From Aquarana catesbeiana (lineage: Eukaryota > Chordata > Amphibia > Anura > Ranidae): a stretch of 64,000 nucleotides of DNA. The notes under the pieces were generated by a model, which searched no databases, was not told the DNA's origin, and worked only from the letters and a program-made list of their open reading frames with translations. This document shows positions 1 through 9,987 of the stretch, piece by piece. The position numbers and the translations under genes were made by a program. Numbering within the stretch: position 1 is the first letter of the stretch; every line of letters starts with the position of its first letter. The DNA lies in assembly GCF_042186555.1 (NCBI RefSeq), contig NC_133324.1:221141145-221205144 (forward strand). Direction: 5' to 3'.

Positions 1-652
1 TGGCATTCATGGTTCCCTCAATAAACTGTAGCTCCCCAGTGCCGGCAGCACTGATGCAGCCCCAGACCATGACACTCCCACCACCATGCTTGACTGTAGG
101 CAAGACACACTTGTCTTTGTACTCCTCACCTGGTTACCACCACACACGCTTGACACCATCTGAACCAAATAAGTTTATTTTGGTCTCATTAGACCACAGG
201 ACATGGTTCCAGTAATCCATGTTCTGAGTCTGCTTGTCTTCAGCAAACTGTTTTCGGGCTTTCTTGTGCATCATCTTTAGAAGAGGCTTCCTTCTGGGAT
301 GACAGCCATGCAGACCAATTTGATGCTGTATGCGTCATATGATCTGAGCACTGACAGGCTCACCCTTCCCCCCTTCAACCTCTGCAGCAATGCTGGCAGC
401 ACTCATACATCATATTTCCCAAAGACAACCTTTGGATATGATGCTGAGCATGTGCTCTCAATTTATTTAGTTGACCATGGCGAGGCCTGTTCTGAGTGGA
501 GCCTGTCCTGTTAAACCGCTGTATGGTCTTGCCACCGTGCTGCAGATCAGTTTCAGGGTCTTGGCAATCTTCTCATAGCCTAGGCCATCTTTATGTAGAG
601 CAACAATTCTTTTTTTCAGATGCTTAGAGAGTTCTTTGACATGAGATACCAT
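1..652 (-). pseudogene. Tc1-like transposase remnant, family A
   Basis: The amino end begins at a methionine near 652 and reads MVSHVKELSKHLKKRIVALH, the usual start of the Tc1 paired-like helix-turn-helix domain. The frame is lost after about 60 codons and stops are frequent. Further on, the minus strand at about 130-196 still encodes the block around the first catalytic residue, but it reads WSNETK where Tc1 enzymes have WSDETK. The first Asp of the DDE triad is therefore Asn (codon at 188-190). The last catalytic residue is beyond the window. It cannot encode an active enzyme. Confidence 0.8.
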
Positions 653-1022
653 GTTGAACTTCCAGTAACCAGTATGAGAGAAGTGAGAGCGATAACACCA
701 AATTTAACATATCTGCACCCCATTCACACCTGAGAACTTGTAACACTAACGAGTCACATGACATCGGGGGAGGGAAAATGGCTAATTGGTCCCAATTTGG
801 ACATTTTCACTTAGGGGTGTACTCACTTTTGTTGCCAGCGGTTTAGACATTAATGTGTTGAGTTATTTTGAGGGGGCTGCAAATTGACACTTTTATACAA
901 GCTGTGCATTCACTACTTTACATTGTAGCAAAGTGTCATTACTTCAGTGTTGTCACATGAAAAGATATAATAAAATATTTACAAAAATGTGAGGGGTGTA
1001 CTCACTTTTGTGAGATACTGTA
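1..1022 (-). mobile_element. Tc1/mariner element, family A, cut by window edge
   Basis: A Tc1-type DNA transposon in minus orientation. The transposase remnant lies at 1-652 and the terminal inverted repeat region at about 864-1022. The outer end reads GTGTACTCACTTTTGTGAG and finishes next to a TA dinucleotide at 1021-1022, as expected for Tc1 insertion. A subterminal copy of the same motif (gtgtactcacttttgttgcc) sits near 819-838, giving the two-motif repeat usual for Tc1 ends. The other half lies outside the window. Ends of the same family occur at 1884-2042, 27166-27249 and 33453-33660. Confidence 0.85.
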
Positions 1023-1326
1023 TAAGCTGTGGGCACTGTGGGGGGGTGGATGAACTATTTTCATATTACTGGGTTTAGTAACACTTTAAGTGAAAAATTG
1101 CTAAAGTCTATGTAAATACTATAACTAGGAAACTGGTATGGATTATGGCAGTAAGAGTGAAAAATTTAAGGGGGTCTGAATACTTTCTGTCCCCACTGTA
1201 TACAGTGCATTCAGTAGTGTATAGTTTCTAATACAGTTCAGGCGGTGTACACAGTATATAATACAGGGTGTTGAGTTTCTAATATACTTCTGGTGGTGTA
1301 CACAGTATATAATACAGTGCAGCTTT
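864..1326 (+). repeat. Duplicated block, copy 1
   Basis: This block holds the right end of the family A Tc1, a remnant of a second Tc1 end, and the start of the hAT-associated tandem array. It is repeated almost identically at 1884-2337, with an offset of 1020 falling to 1012 after small indels. The copies begin at an ATTTTGAGGGGG motif and end just after ACAGTGCAGC. Because three different elements are copied together, the duplication happened after they had come to lie side by side. Confidence 0.85.
1125..1202 (+). mobile_element. Terminal remnant of a second Tc1 family
   Basis: The segment ends with GGGTCTGAATACTTTCTGTC then CCCACTGTA, which resembles the terminal repeat of a different Tc1 family (acagtggggacagaaagtat on the other strand). 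A second copy with a small internal deletion is at 2145-2214, inside the duplicated block. No transposase sequence is left. Family assignment is from recognition of the terminal repeat only. Confidence 0.5.
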
Positions 1327-1883
1327 ATTTAATTTTATTGCATTCAAATGGAGGCTAACAAGTCCCTATGTGATATTTTGGGCAGGTGACAGGTATTCTT
1401 TATGGACACATCTGCCCACCAATATCTCTCCTGATCTCCACTCCAGCTAATCAAGTACAGATCACGATTGATCTGCTCCTCACTGGCTAGGGGTTGCTGG
1501 GGAATGAAAAATCTGAGCCCAGAAGTGATGTAACACATTTTGCTTCCAGATTAATTAATCGCAGTACTTTACTGTAATCTCAAGCTTCATGGAGAAACAG
1601 GAGAACACAGAAACCACCAGTGCCGCTGCCAGTGCAAATTCAAAGCCTTTTTTTTTACTTGAAAGCCCATCGCGGGCTGCAGCAAGAGCTGTGAGATTGC
1701 TTTAACCTCTTGAATGCCAGGATGTTAATAAATGTACTAAGGTAGACAGGGGGTTCATATTTTTTAAAAAAATTTGCTGTTTTTAGTCTTGACAGATAAA
1801 TCACTGACAGTTATATTTTTACCCAGCTATAACGCTAGAATAGTGAAGCCCTATTAAATATATATGACCCATGCAGAAATAAA
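1327..1883. other. Unassigned sequence between the duplicated blocks
   Basis: No recognisable gene or element. It contains a short T tract near 1651 and no long open frame. It interrupts the duplicated tract, so it is either the original spacer or a later insertion. Confidence 0.4.
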
Positions 1884-2337
1884 TATTTTGAGGGGGCAGC
1901 AAATTGACACTTTTATACAAGCTGTGCATTCACTACTTTACATTGTAGCAAAGTGTCATTACTTCAGTGTTGTCACATGAAAAGATATAATAAAATATTT
2001 ACAAAAATGTGAGGGGTGTACTCACTTTTGTGAGATACTGTATAAGATGTGGGCACTGTGGGGGGTGGATGAACTATTTTCATGTTACTGGGTTTAGTAA
2101 CACTTTAAGTGAAAAATTGCTAAAGTCTATGTAAATACTATAACTAGGAAACTGGTATGGATTATGGCAGTAAGAGTGAAAAATGTACTGAATACTTTCT
2201 GTTCCCACTGTATACAGTGCATTCAGTAGTGTATAGTTTCTAATACAGTTCAGGCGGTGTACACAGTATATAATACAGGGTGTTGAGTTTCTAATATACT
2301 TCTGGTGGTGTACACAGTATATAATACAGTGCAGCCA
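1884..2337 (+). repeat. Duplicated block, copy 2
   Basis: Near-identical repeat of 864-1326: Tc1 family A end (to about 2042), remnant of the second Tc1 end, then the start of the hAT array. Here the array continues onward into the hAT element, so this copy is probably the one still attached to its original right-hand neighbour. Confidence 0.85.
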
Positions 2338-2416
2338 TTTTACACTTTCCAATACAGTGCAGGCGGTGTACACAGTATATAATACAGTGTGTACAGTTTC
2401 CAATACACTTCAGGCA

Positions 2417-2463
<47 letters not shown>

Positions 2464-2545
2464 GTGCATTCAGGTGTACTGTTTCTAATACACTTCAGGC
2501 GGTGTACACATATATAATACAGTGTATTGCGGTGTTACAAAAAAA
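2213..2545 (+). repeat. hAT 5' tandem array
   Basis: Degenerate tandem units built on gtttctaatacacttcaggc followed by ggtgtacacagtatmtaata. An AT dinucleotide run of about 40 bp lies at 2418-2460. The same array, in longer form, precedes the transposase of copy 2 at 59940-60540, so it is part of the transposon rather than host satellite. It ends directly before the transposase start codon. Confidence 0.8.
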
Positions 2546-2553
2546 AAAACATC

Positions 2554-2690
2554 ATGTCTGGAAGGCCACCAAGGAGAGGCAGATGCTCACAGGCCACTAA
2601 AAGAGGGCAAGCAGCCTCTGTGTCTACAGTCAACAGTGGTGGTCATGGACATGGTGCATCCTCTGCAGGTGTCCTTGGGGCACGCTTGTC
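2554..2690 (+). pseudogene. hAT transposase amino-terminal fragment
   Basis: The open frame begins with MSGRPPRRGRCSQATKRGQA and is rich in Arg, Gly and Ser. It closely matches the frame at 60562 in copy 2 (MSTRPPRRGRCSQATKRG). It is cut at 2690 by the gypsy element, and the homologous sequence resumes after 6567. No zinc-finger cysteines are visible in this first piece. The start is chosen because both copies share the ATG right after the tandem array. Confidence 0.65.
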
Positions 2691-2830
2691 TGACAATCCA
2701 GTAATTTGGGTCAGACAGAGGCAGTCTTTTATAGGCCAGCAGGGGAATCCATATGTTACATGATGCGCCTATGGTGCCCATTTCTTCTACTGGCAAGATT
2801 GCCAATACTTCCATGGCCATTTCTCTGACA
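2691..2830 (-). repeat. gypsy 3' LTR
   Basis: About 140 bp, about 90 percent alike by eye to 6429-6567; both copies contain the blocks TTGGGTCAGACAGAGGCA and ATGATGCGCCTATGG. On the minus strand it begins TGTCAGAGAAATGG and follows a purine-rich tract, which sets its 5' edge. Confidence 0.8.
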
Positions 2831-2839
2831 GTACCCTCC

Positions 2840-3330
2840 CAAGGGGCAACCTCCGGATGCCAAAACAGTCCACTTTCTCTGGATGTCTCCTGTTAAAGTC
2901 TTGTAACACTGGAGCATGTATATTGCAAGATGGCCCCCAAGAAATATCTTCTGGGGGGTAACCCTTCCATTTAATTAGGTACTGGACTTACGTACCTCTC
3001 TTCCTGCAATCCATGATGGCTTCCACTTTAAATTCTGCTTTGCCTTCCACCAACACTGGAGGTGGTGGCAATTCTTTCCTTCCAGGAAAGGGGCTGGGAA
3101 CCGCTGGTTTGAGAAGAGAAATGTAGAATACCAGGTGGATTCTATAGGAGTCTGGTAATGCCAGTTCAAAGGCTCCTGGATTAAATATCCCCTTGACTTC
3201 AAAAGGGCCAATAAATTTTGGTCCAAGCTTCCGAGAAGGGCAAGAGAGTTTAAGATTAACGGCCGATAACCACACCTTTTCTCCTACCTGAAAAGCAAGA
3301 CTTACGCTCTTCCCTTTGTTATGGAATTTC
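2840..3330 (-). pseudogene. gypsy integrase carboxy end plus chromodomain
   Basis: The minus strand at 3275-2988 encodes LGPKFIGPFEV, the conserved SH3-like end of chromovirus integrases, followed by a Pro-rich linker. In a shifted frame around 3000-2860 it encodes LIKWKGYPPEDISWGP, the chromodomain core with its aromatic cage residues, then a tail ending close to the polypurine tract. A chromodomain directs integration to chromatin marks. The two parts lie in different frames, so at least one frameshift is present. Confidence 0.8.
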
Positions 3331-3372
3331 TTGTAGCTGTCATGAGCCTCCTACATTGCCTCCTGAAGTCGC

Positions 3373-4261
3373 TTATAGTTTAGGTTGAATAAAATTTACC
3401 CGATCCTGGACTGCAGGGACCGATGCCTCTGGTATGGTATTTGGTAGGAATGAGGGATGAAACCCATAGTTAGCCCAGAATGGAGATTGGTTAGTGGCAG
3501 CATGCAGGGAGTTATTATAAGCAAATTCTGCACAAGGGAGGAGAGAGACCCAGTCATCTAGAGAGCAGGTACAGAAACACCACAGATATTGCTCCAAAGT
3601 CTGGTTTGGTCTTTCAGTCAGACCATTGCTCTGAGGGTGATAGGCAGATGATAGACGTACCTCAATGGATAAGGATTTACAAAGATCTCTCCAAAACCTG
3701 GATGTGAATTGTACTCCTCTGTCTGACACAATATTATCCATGCAGCCTGATGATTTCCTTAATAAATATGTTGGCGGTATCTACCGCAGAGGGTGTACCC
3801 ATCATGGGCAGGAAGTGGGCCATTTTAGAGAGGCGGTCAACTATTACCAAGATGGTAGTGTACCCTTCTGAGCGTGGTAAGTCTACAATAAAGTCCATAG
3901 AAATTTTTCTCCAGGGCTGTTCAGGAATTGGCAATGATCTTAATAGACCCCAAGATTTGGCATTGGACCCTTTGTTCTGTTGGCAGATAGTACAAGAGTT
4001 TACATACTTCCTGCAGTCTTGACTCAGACTGGGCCACCAAAAAGAGCATTGGACTAGTTCAGAGGTTTTTCGTATTCCGAAATGTCCGGCAAGTTTATGA
4101 TCATGAAAAGTCCTCAAGAACTGAAGTCTAATTTGCTGTGGGACAAAAATGTTATCTTGGTAACAAAGCAGACCTTCCTGGTTTCTTAGAGAAGACACCT
4201 CTGACTCTGTACAGTTGGTAGATGCCTGTCTAATTGCTGTTCTCAAGTCAGGCAAGATCAT
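3373..4261 (-). pseudogene. gypsy integrase core
   Basis: The block at 4261-3734 carries the HHCC zinc-binding module (HDHKLAGHFG, then CTICQQNK) and the first catalytic Asp in MDFIVDLP. The next block, 3741-3373, is in another frame and carries the second Asp (VSDRGVQFTS) and the Glu in the HPQSNGLTER stretch. All three DDE residues are visible, but a frameshift near 3741 separates the first Asp from the other two. This enzyme would insert the cDNA copy into chromatin. Confidence 0.85.
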
Positions 4262-5600
4262 TAAAAAAAATTTGCAGACAGAATGGTGCCAGGTTCCGTT
4301 ATTTCAGTGGTATCAGGGAACATCCGGGAAAGGGCATCCGCTTTCCCATTCTTGGAGCCTAGTCGCTATGAAATATGGAAATTAAATCTGGAAAAGAACA
4401 GTGCCCAATGGGCTTGTCAGTGTCTTAGCCTTTTAGCTGTTCTGAGATACTACAAATTCTTGTGGTCCGTAAAAATCAAAATTGGGTGTGCGGCCCCCTC
4501 CAGTAAATTTCTCCATTCCTCCAGAGCAAATTTAATAGCCAGCAACTCATGGTCACCCACTTCATAATTCCTCTCTGGTGGACTCATCTTTCGAGAGGTG
4601 AAAGCAACAGGATGCAGCAGGGCTTTAGGTCCCTGACGCTAGGATAAAATTGCACCTGTGGCTATCACTGAGGCATCAACTTCTAGCATGTAAGGCAAAG
4701 CGGGGTCTGGGTGCTGTAGGACTGGTGCAGAGATGAACAGCTTCTTAAGTTTGTCAAAAGCTATTTGAGCCATTTGGGACCATTGGAATTGCACCTGTTG
4801 GCGAGTCAACTGTGTGATTGGTGAGATAATTGCAGAAAAGTCCTTCACAAATCTCAGATAAAAATTAGCAAACCCAATGAATCGCTTGATGCTTTTCTTG
4901 TCCGAAGGGCCTGGCCATTCTAAAATTGCCTTTATTTTCTGGGGATCCATGGCAATCCCATCAGTGGAGATGACAAGTCCCAAAAACTGAAAAGATGATT
5001 TTTCAAAATCGCATTTCTCAGCTTTAACGTATAGCCCATGCTCCCTCAGAGTAGACAATACCCTTTTTACATGGATATGATGGAGCTCTAAAGTGTCAGA
5101 AAAAATGAGAATGACATCAAGGTAAATGATAACAAAGTTGTCCAGGAATTCTTGGAAGATATAGTTTACCAAGTATTTAAATGTAGCTGGGGCATTGCAC
5201 AGGCCGAATGGCACAACAAGATATTCAAAGTGTCCGAATCGGGTTCTAAATTCTGTCTTCCACTCCTCTCCCTCGCGTATTTGAACAAGATTATAGGCTC
5301 CCCGCAGATCTAATTTAGTGAAGACCTGCGCAGTTCGAAACCTTTGGAACAGTTCAGGAATGAGGTGGAGCGTATTCTTCTTTATGTATTCTTTATGGTG
5401 ACCTTGTTAAGCTCCCTATAGTCCATGCAAAGTCTCAGTGAACCATCCTTCTTCTCAATGAAAAACATGCCAGCCCCAGCAGGAGAGGAAGAGGGACGGA
5501 TGAACCCTTTTTACAGATTTTCATTGATGTATATTCAGAGGGCCTCCAACTCGACTTCAGATAATGGGAAGATTTCCGGGGAGTAATTCTATGGGACAAT
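4262..5600 (-). pseudogene. gypsy reverse transcriptase and RNase H
   Basis: The longest open block is 5214-4639 (191 codons). It begins MPFGLCNAPATF, a hallmark of gypsy RT, then continues through the connection region (FLGLVIST) into the RNase H start (LEVDASVIATGAILS). The polymerase box reads YLDVILIFS where active gypsy enzymes have YLDD, so the second catalytic Asp is Val. The upstream fingers and palm (about 5600-5220) and the rest of RNase H (about 4640-4262) are in other frames with stops. The gene is dead. Confidence 0.85.
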
Positions 5601-5949
5601 CGTAGGGCCGATGAGGTGGAAGAACGTCAGCCTTTTTCTTGTCAAAAACATCCAAAAATTCTTGATAGGCTGCTTGGACGTTTTCATGTAAGCTGGATGT
5701 GGTTTAGATAGCAACACAGTTAGCCGGACTGCTAGAACCAGGGACAAAGCAATGCTGTAGACAATAGACTGAGGAGAAGGAGATTTCTTTTTTGCCCCAA
5801 TGGATCTGGGGGTTATGGGCTTGCAGCCAACAATGTCCTGGGATAACCGGGAACTTAGGGGAATGTAGTACATCAAAACAAATTAATTCCTGGTGGCTGG
5901 AATCTGTAATTGTCATAATAGGGCTAGTTTCTTGAGTGACAACAAGCAC
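5589..5949 (-). pseudogene. gypsy protease-region remnant
   Basis: Two overlapping frames hold a stretch resembling the end of a gypsy aspartic protease and the linker to RT: FPVIPGHCWLQAHNPQIHWG, close to the family pattern of a Pro-Leu-Ile-Leu-Gly turn followed by WL..HNP.I.W. The catalytic DSG triad of the protease itself is not visible. Frame changes within the block mean it is not functional. Confidence 0.65.
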
Positions 5950-6428
5950 AGGTTGCCGGCAGGATCTGGATGGGTCCTGAAGAGCATCACCTTGTAAGGA
6001 CTACCAGGGCATGGTAGTGCACAGGCAGCAAGGAACTCCCCTCTGTGCTTGGAAAAAACGATGCTTAAGAGGACAGCAATGGACACCCAGCTGAGGATCA
6101 AACACAGGATGGCCAGTGGACACCCAGCTTAAGGTCAAACACAGGATGGCAGGAAGAAAAAGCAAATCCATGAAGTAAGCCGAGGTCATAAACTGGTAAT
6201 CAAGTAGGAGCAAGTCCATATAGCAAGCCGGGTTCATGCACAGGTAATCAGGCAGAGGCAAAGTCCATATAGCAAGCCGGGGTCATGCACGGATAATCAA
6301 CAGAAGGAAGGTCAAGGAGCAAGCCAGGAGATGAGCCAGGAGAGGAGGTAAACGGGTCTGGAGTGATCCGGGTCAAGAACAGGAGATCCAAGGAATAACA
6401 CAGAGGTTCAGGAATACAGGAAGCTGAC
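5950..6428 (-). other. gypsy leader; gag not recognisable
   Basis: Between the 5' LTR and the protease remnant there is only about 480 bp. It holds short tandem duplications (a ~40-bp unit with ATCAAACACAGGATGGC near 6080-6150, and a unit with GCAAGCCGGGGTCATGCAC near 6215-6300). No zinc knuckle or gag-like frame is visible, so gag is deleted or beyond recognition. Confidence 0.55.
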
Positions 6429-6567
6429 GACAATCCAGCAACTTGGGTCAGACAGAGGCAATCTTTTATAGTCCAGCAGGGGGATCCATCTGTCTCATGA
6501 TGCGCCTATGGCACCCTTTTCTTCTACTGGCCAGATTGCCTATACTACAACGGCCATTTCCCTGACA
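6429..6567 (-). repeat. gypsy 5' LTR
   Basis: About 139 bp, matching 2691-2830. On the minus strand it starts TGTCAGGGAAATGG and ends near GGATTGTC. Immediately beyond it, at 6568, hAT sequence resumes. Confidence 0.8.
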
Positions 6568-8093
6568 CACTGGCTTCTTGTCCCAGTCAATCCTTCCCTA
6601 GCCCCACCATCATGCACGGAGGAGTCCCCAAAATTATTTGACCACAGTGTCGGTTACATACTGCTGGAGGAATGCGCAGCGATTTGAAGGCTCTGATGTT
6701 GGTTCCCAGGTTGAGGAAGGAAGTAACGTGAGCCTAGAAAGAGGGGGTCCCACAGAAGGACAAGAAACTGGCAGTCATGGTCCCCAGCTGCAGCTTACTG
6801 CCAAGTTTGCTCCAGTGACAAGGAGGGAGGGGGTGATGAGTTCATTGACTGTACTTGGGTGCCTGAGAGAAGAGAGGAGGAAAGTGAGGAGGAGGAGGCA
6901 CAACTCCAATGAGGCAGGATGTTCTCCAGGGGGCAGCTTAAGGGCAGCCACCCTATTGCACCACAGCTCAGAGCTCTGCAGGTGCAGGGTGCTGCTGACT
7001 TTTAAAAGTTCCTTGGTGTGAGCCTTTTTTGACACGTGTGCACAGATCACACTGTTGATGTTTGCAGCCGCTTGGGCACCACATGCTTGACCAGACATAT
7101 GACGACCCGCCATGCAGTCCGTTGGCAACAGCACTTGAAAGACCCACATCATAGAAAAAGGCGGACTTCTACTTGCTCCTGATCTGGGATCTCCAACCCT
7201 ACTATACCTCCAGTCCTCTCAAAAACCTGCACTGAGAGGAATGAAGGTATAGCAATAGGTGTCACAAGTACTTGCAGCCAATCTGCTAGCAGTACACCAC
7301 AAATTGATTTCAGCAGGCAAATTTCCCTACCCCAGTTGCTGAACCGTAAAAAGAAATTTGGTCCCAGCCATCCACATGCTCAGCGTCTAAATGCTAGCTT
7401 GGCCATATTGCTAGCACTGCAACTGCTGCCTTTTCAGCTGGTAGACTCTGGACCCTTTCGTGAATTTGTGGCATGTGCTGTACCACAGTGACAGGTTCCA
7501 AAACGACATTTCTTTTCATGTAAGGCCATTCTGGCTCTCTACCAGCATGTGGAAGGCAATGTTTTGGCCTTGTTGGACAGGGCAGTCAGTAGTAAGGTTC
7601 ATATTACCACTTACTCATGGTCCAGCAGGCATGGGTAGGGACGTTACCTTTCCTTCATGGAGCATTGGGTAACTGCTGGCAGCTGGGAGGGATGCAGGAC
7701 AAGGTTCAGTGTTGGACCTTGTTCCACCACCATGCCTCCAAAAAAGCTGGTGGTGATTTTACCACAACATCTGTATGCTCCTCTCCCTCCTCTTCTTCTT
7801 CCTCTATGGCCTCTTCTGCAGAATTGTCCTCTGAACCAGTAGTGCTCCCTAAGCGCTCAAGGGGTTACGCAAGCAATCAGGCTAAAAGAAGCCATGCGGT
7901 GCTTAAGTTGGTCTGCCTAGGGGACAGGAGCCACACTGGGGCGGAGATTTTGTCAGCTCTGCAGGGGCAGGCTCAGAGGTGGTTGACACCACACCAGCTA
8001 CAGCCAGGGATGGTTGTATGCGACAATGGCACCAACCTTCTCTCCGACCTCCGACAGAGACACTTGACCCATGTTCCATGTTTGGCACTGTAA
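6568..8093 (+). pseudogene. hAT transposase, central part
   Basis: Many stops and frameshifts, but hAT blocks can be followed on the plus strand. The region from 6698 matches 60838-60945 of copy 2. About 7400-7490 encodes a stretch like LLPFQLVDSGPFREFV, and about 7590-7680 encodes a stretch resembling TTYSWSS then HWVTAGSW, which resembles the hAT RNase H-like catalytic start. At 7905-8090 comes CLGDRSHTGAEIL followed by VVCDNGTNLL and HVPCLAL, which resembles the block around the second catalytic Asp. The frame then runs straight into the 3' array, so the carboxy half with the third acidic residue and the dimerisation domain is deleted. Confidence 0.75.
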
Positions 8094-9090
8094 CCCCTGA
8101 CAGCAGTAACTGTCAGGGGTTACAGTGTTCTGGCACCACCAAAACCAAAGGCCCACTTTTTCTGCCCCTGTTTAACAGGGGCATGTAATTACAATTCTTG
8201 ATATAATTTTGAACAGCAGGGCCCGTTCCTGTGCCAACAAGAGTAAGTGTGAGGGGTTACACTGTTGTGGCACCACCACCCAAGGCCCAATTGGTCTGCC
8301 CCTGTTTAACAGGGGCATGTAATTACAATTTTTTAAATAATATTTAACAGCAGGGCCCGTTCCTGTGCCCAACAAGAGTAACTGTCTGGGTTACAGTGTT
8401 GTGGCACCACCACCACCCAAGGCCCAATTTTTCTGCCCCTGTTTAACAGGGGCAAGTAATCACAATTTTTGAATTAATATTGAACAGAAGGGCCTGTTCC
8501 TGTGCCCAAGAGTAACTTTGAGGGGTTACAGTGTTCTGGCACCACCCCCACGACCCAAAGCCTAATTTTTCTCTCCCTGTTTAACAGGGGCATGTAATTA
8601 CAATTTTTGTAATAATATTTAACAGTGGGGCCCGTGCCTGCACCCAACAAGAGTAACTGTGAGGGGTTACAGTGTTCTGGCACCACCAAAACTAAAGGCC
8701 CAATTTTTCTGCCCCTGTGTGACAGGGACATGTAATTACAATTTGTGTTATGATATTTAACAGCAGGGCCCGTTCCTGCGCCCAACAAGAGTAACTTTGA
8801 GGGATTAGAGTGTTCTGGCACCACCACCACCCAAGGCCCAATTTTTCTGCCCCTGTTTAACAGGGGCATGTAATTAAATTTTTTTAAATAATATTTAACA
8901 ACAGGGCTCGTTCCTGTGCCCAACAAGAGTAACTTTGAGGGGTTACAGTGTTGTGGCACCACCACCATCCAAGGCCCAATTTTTCTGCCCCTGTTTAACA
9001 GGGGCATGTAATTACAATTTTTGAAATAACATTTAACAGCAGGGCCCGTTCCTGCGCCCAAAAAGAGTAACTGTGAGGGGTTACAGTGTA
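8093..9090 (+). repeat. hAT 3' tandem array, about eight 137-bp units
   Basis: Units of roughly 125-140 bp. Each has GAGTAACTGTGAGGGGTTAC, then GGCACCACCACC, then the perfect hairpin TGCCCCTGTTTAACAGGGGCA split by its centre, and a short AT-rich part before GCAGGGCCCGTTCCTG. Copy 2 has three to four units of the same repeat at 61976-62420. The 195-codon minus-strand frame here (9061-8474) is a by-product of the repeat and not a gene. Confidence 0.9.
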
Positions 9091-9159
9091 CTGGCAGAGT
9101 ATATAGTGCAGTCTGTATAGTATCTATAATGCAATACTGCAGTTCAGAGTATATAGTGC

Positions 9160-9345
9160 CTGGGGGACCCCCACGCCCTTTTTGTTTTTAATTTTGGTAT
9201 GGGGTTCCCCCTAAAGAGCCTTGTATGGATTTTGGGGGGACCCTATTGCCATTTTTTTTACATTTTGATGCGGGGTTCCCCTTAATAACCATACCAGACC
9301 CAAAGAACCTGGTAATGGATTGGGGGGGACCCACGCCAGGATTCG
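9160..9345 (+). repeat. G-rich hairpin module, copy 1
   Basis: Inverted copies of GGTATGGATTTTGGGGGG and its complement around an A/T-rich centre (GGGACCC, then CATTTTTTTT, then GGGGTTCCCC). Equivalent modules are at 14220-14480, 21897-22080 (partial), 23190-23490, 28015-28205 and 62484-62600. Confidence 0.75.
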
Positions 9346-9764
9346 GCAATACATTGTCTGGGTTACAATTTAGAAATGTCATTTTGCTGCAGGACTGTTA
9401 TGAACATGGGAAAGATGTGTTACTTTACAGGCAGACTAAGGGAAACCCCAGGCACAATATTTAAAGGAATATTTAATTTTTATTGTTTCACTTTAGGCAT
9501 TAATAAAATCACTGCTCCTGAAAAAATGGCTATTTTTAAAACTTTATTTTGCATTGATAGATGTGCCCTGGGGCAGTACCCATGTTCCCATACACTTTTT
9601 ATGGCAGTCACTTGCATATAAGCCTTTAAAATGAGCACCTGATTTTTCATGTTCCTGTCTCATAGACTATAACGGAGTTCGCATGTTTGCGCAAATTGTT
9701 TGCCTGTTCACATGTGCTGCTGCGAACCAAACCGGGGGGGGGGGGTGTTCGGCTTATCCCTAAT

Positions 9765-9987
9765 TTCTCTAAAAACTCAGACTTTGCCATGTCACAATCA
9801 TGGTTGGGTTATAAAAAGGTCTCCTGGTGAAAGTCCTAGACAGCAGTAGACCAAATGTGTAATCAAATCTGCACCACTGAAAAGTCGGGGTTGGGTGGAG
9901 TTATGTGGTAAATGACTTATTCAATTTATAATTTCCTCTTACTGAAATAGTGAGAAGTTTATTATTTTGGAAATAAGTGTGTAGAAC
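9765..9987. other. Spacer between hAT copy 1 and the next hAT MITE
   Basis: No gene or recognisable element. It ends with the left copy of the 8-bp target duplication of the following MITE (9980-9987). Confidence 0.4.

Larger units (their letters stand above)
2691..6567 (-). mobile_element. Ty3/gypsy chromovirus, gag-less
   Basis: An LTR retrotransposon on the minus strand inside the hAT element. Order from its 5' end (high coordinates): LTR 6567-6429, leader, protease remnant, reverse transcriptase, RNase H, integrase, chromodomain, polypurine tract (about 2831-2842, reading GGGAGGGTAC just before the LTR) and LTR 2830-2691. Each LTR is only about 140 bp, starts TGTCAG and ends near TTGTC. 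The protease-RT-RH-IN-chromodomain order is that of chromoviruses. No gag is recognisable. I could not find a matching 5-bp target duplication. Confidence 0.85.
2213..9764 (+). mobile_element. hAT element copy 1 (5' truncated, gypsy-interrupted)
   Basis: A hAT-superfamily transposon. In order it has a 5' tandem array (2213-2545), the transposase amino end (2554-2690), a minus-strand gypsy insertion (2691-6567), central transposase sequence (6568-8093), a 3' array of about 137-bp units (8093-9090), a G-rich hairpin module and a 3' end at about 9764. The last bases, read on the minus strand, are TAGGGATAAGCCGAACACC, like the left end of the related copy at 59519. The 5' terminal repeat is missing. 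The carboxy-terminal dimerisation domain, present in copy 2, is absent, so this copy is internally deleted as well. Confidence 0.75.

Noticed and set aside
6638..7152. Overlapping plus (127) and minus (125) open frames
   Set aside because: Both lie in the decayed hAT transposase region; the homology to copy 2 runs on the plus strand with frame changes and neither open frame follows it throughout.
8474..9061. 195-codon minus-strand frame
   Set aside because: Translation repeats with the ~137-bp hAT array and has no known domain.
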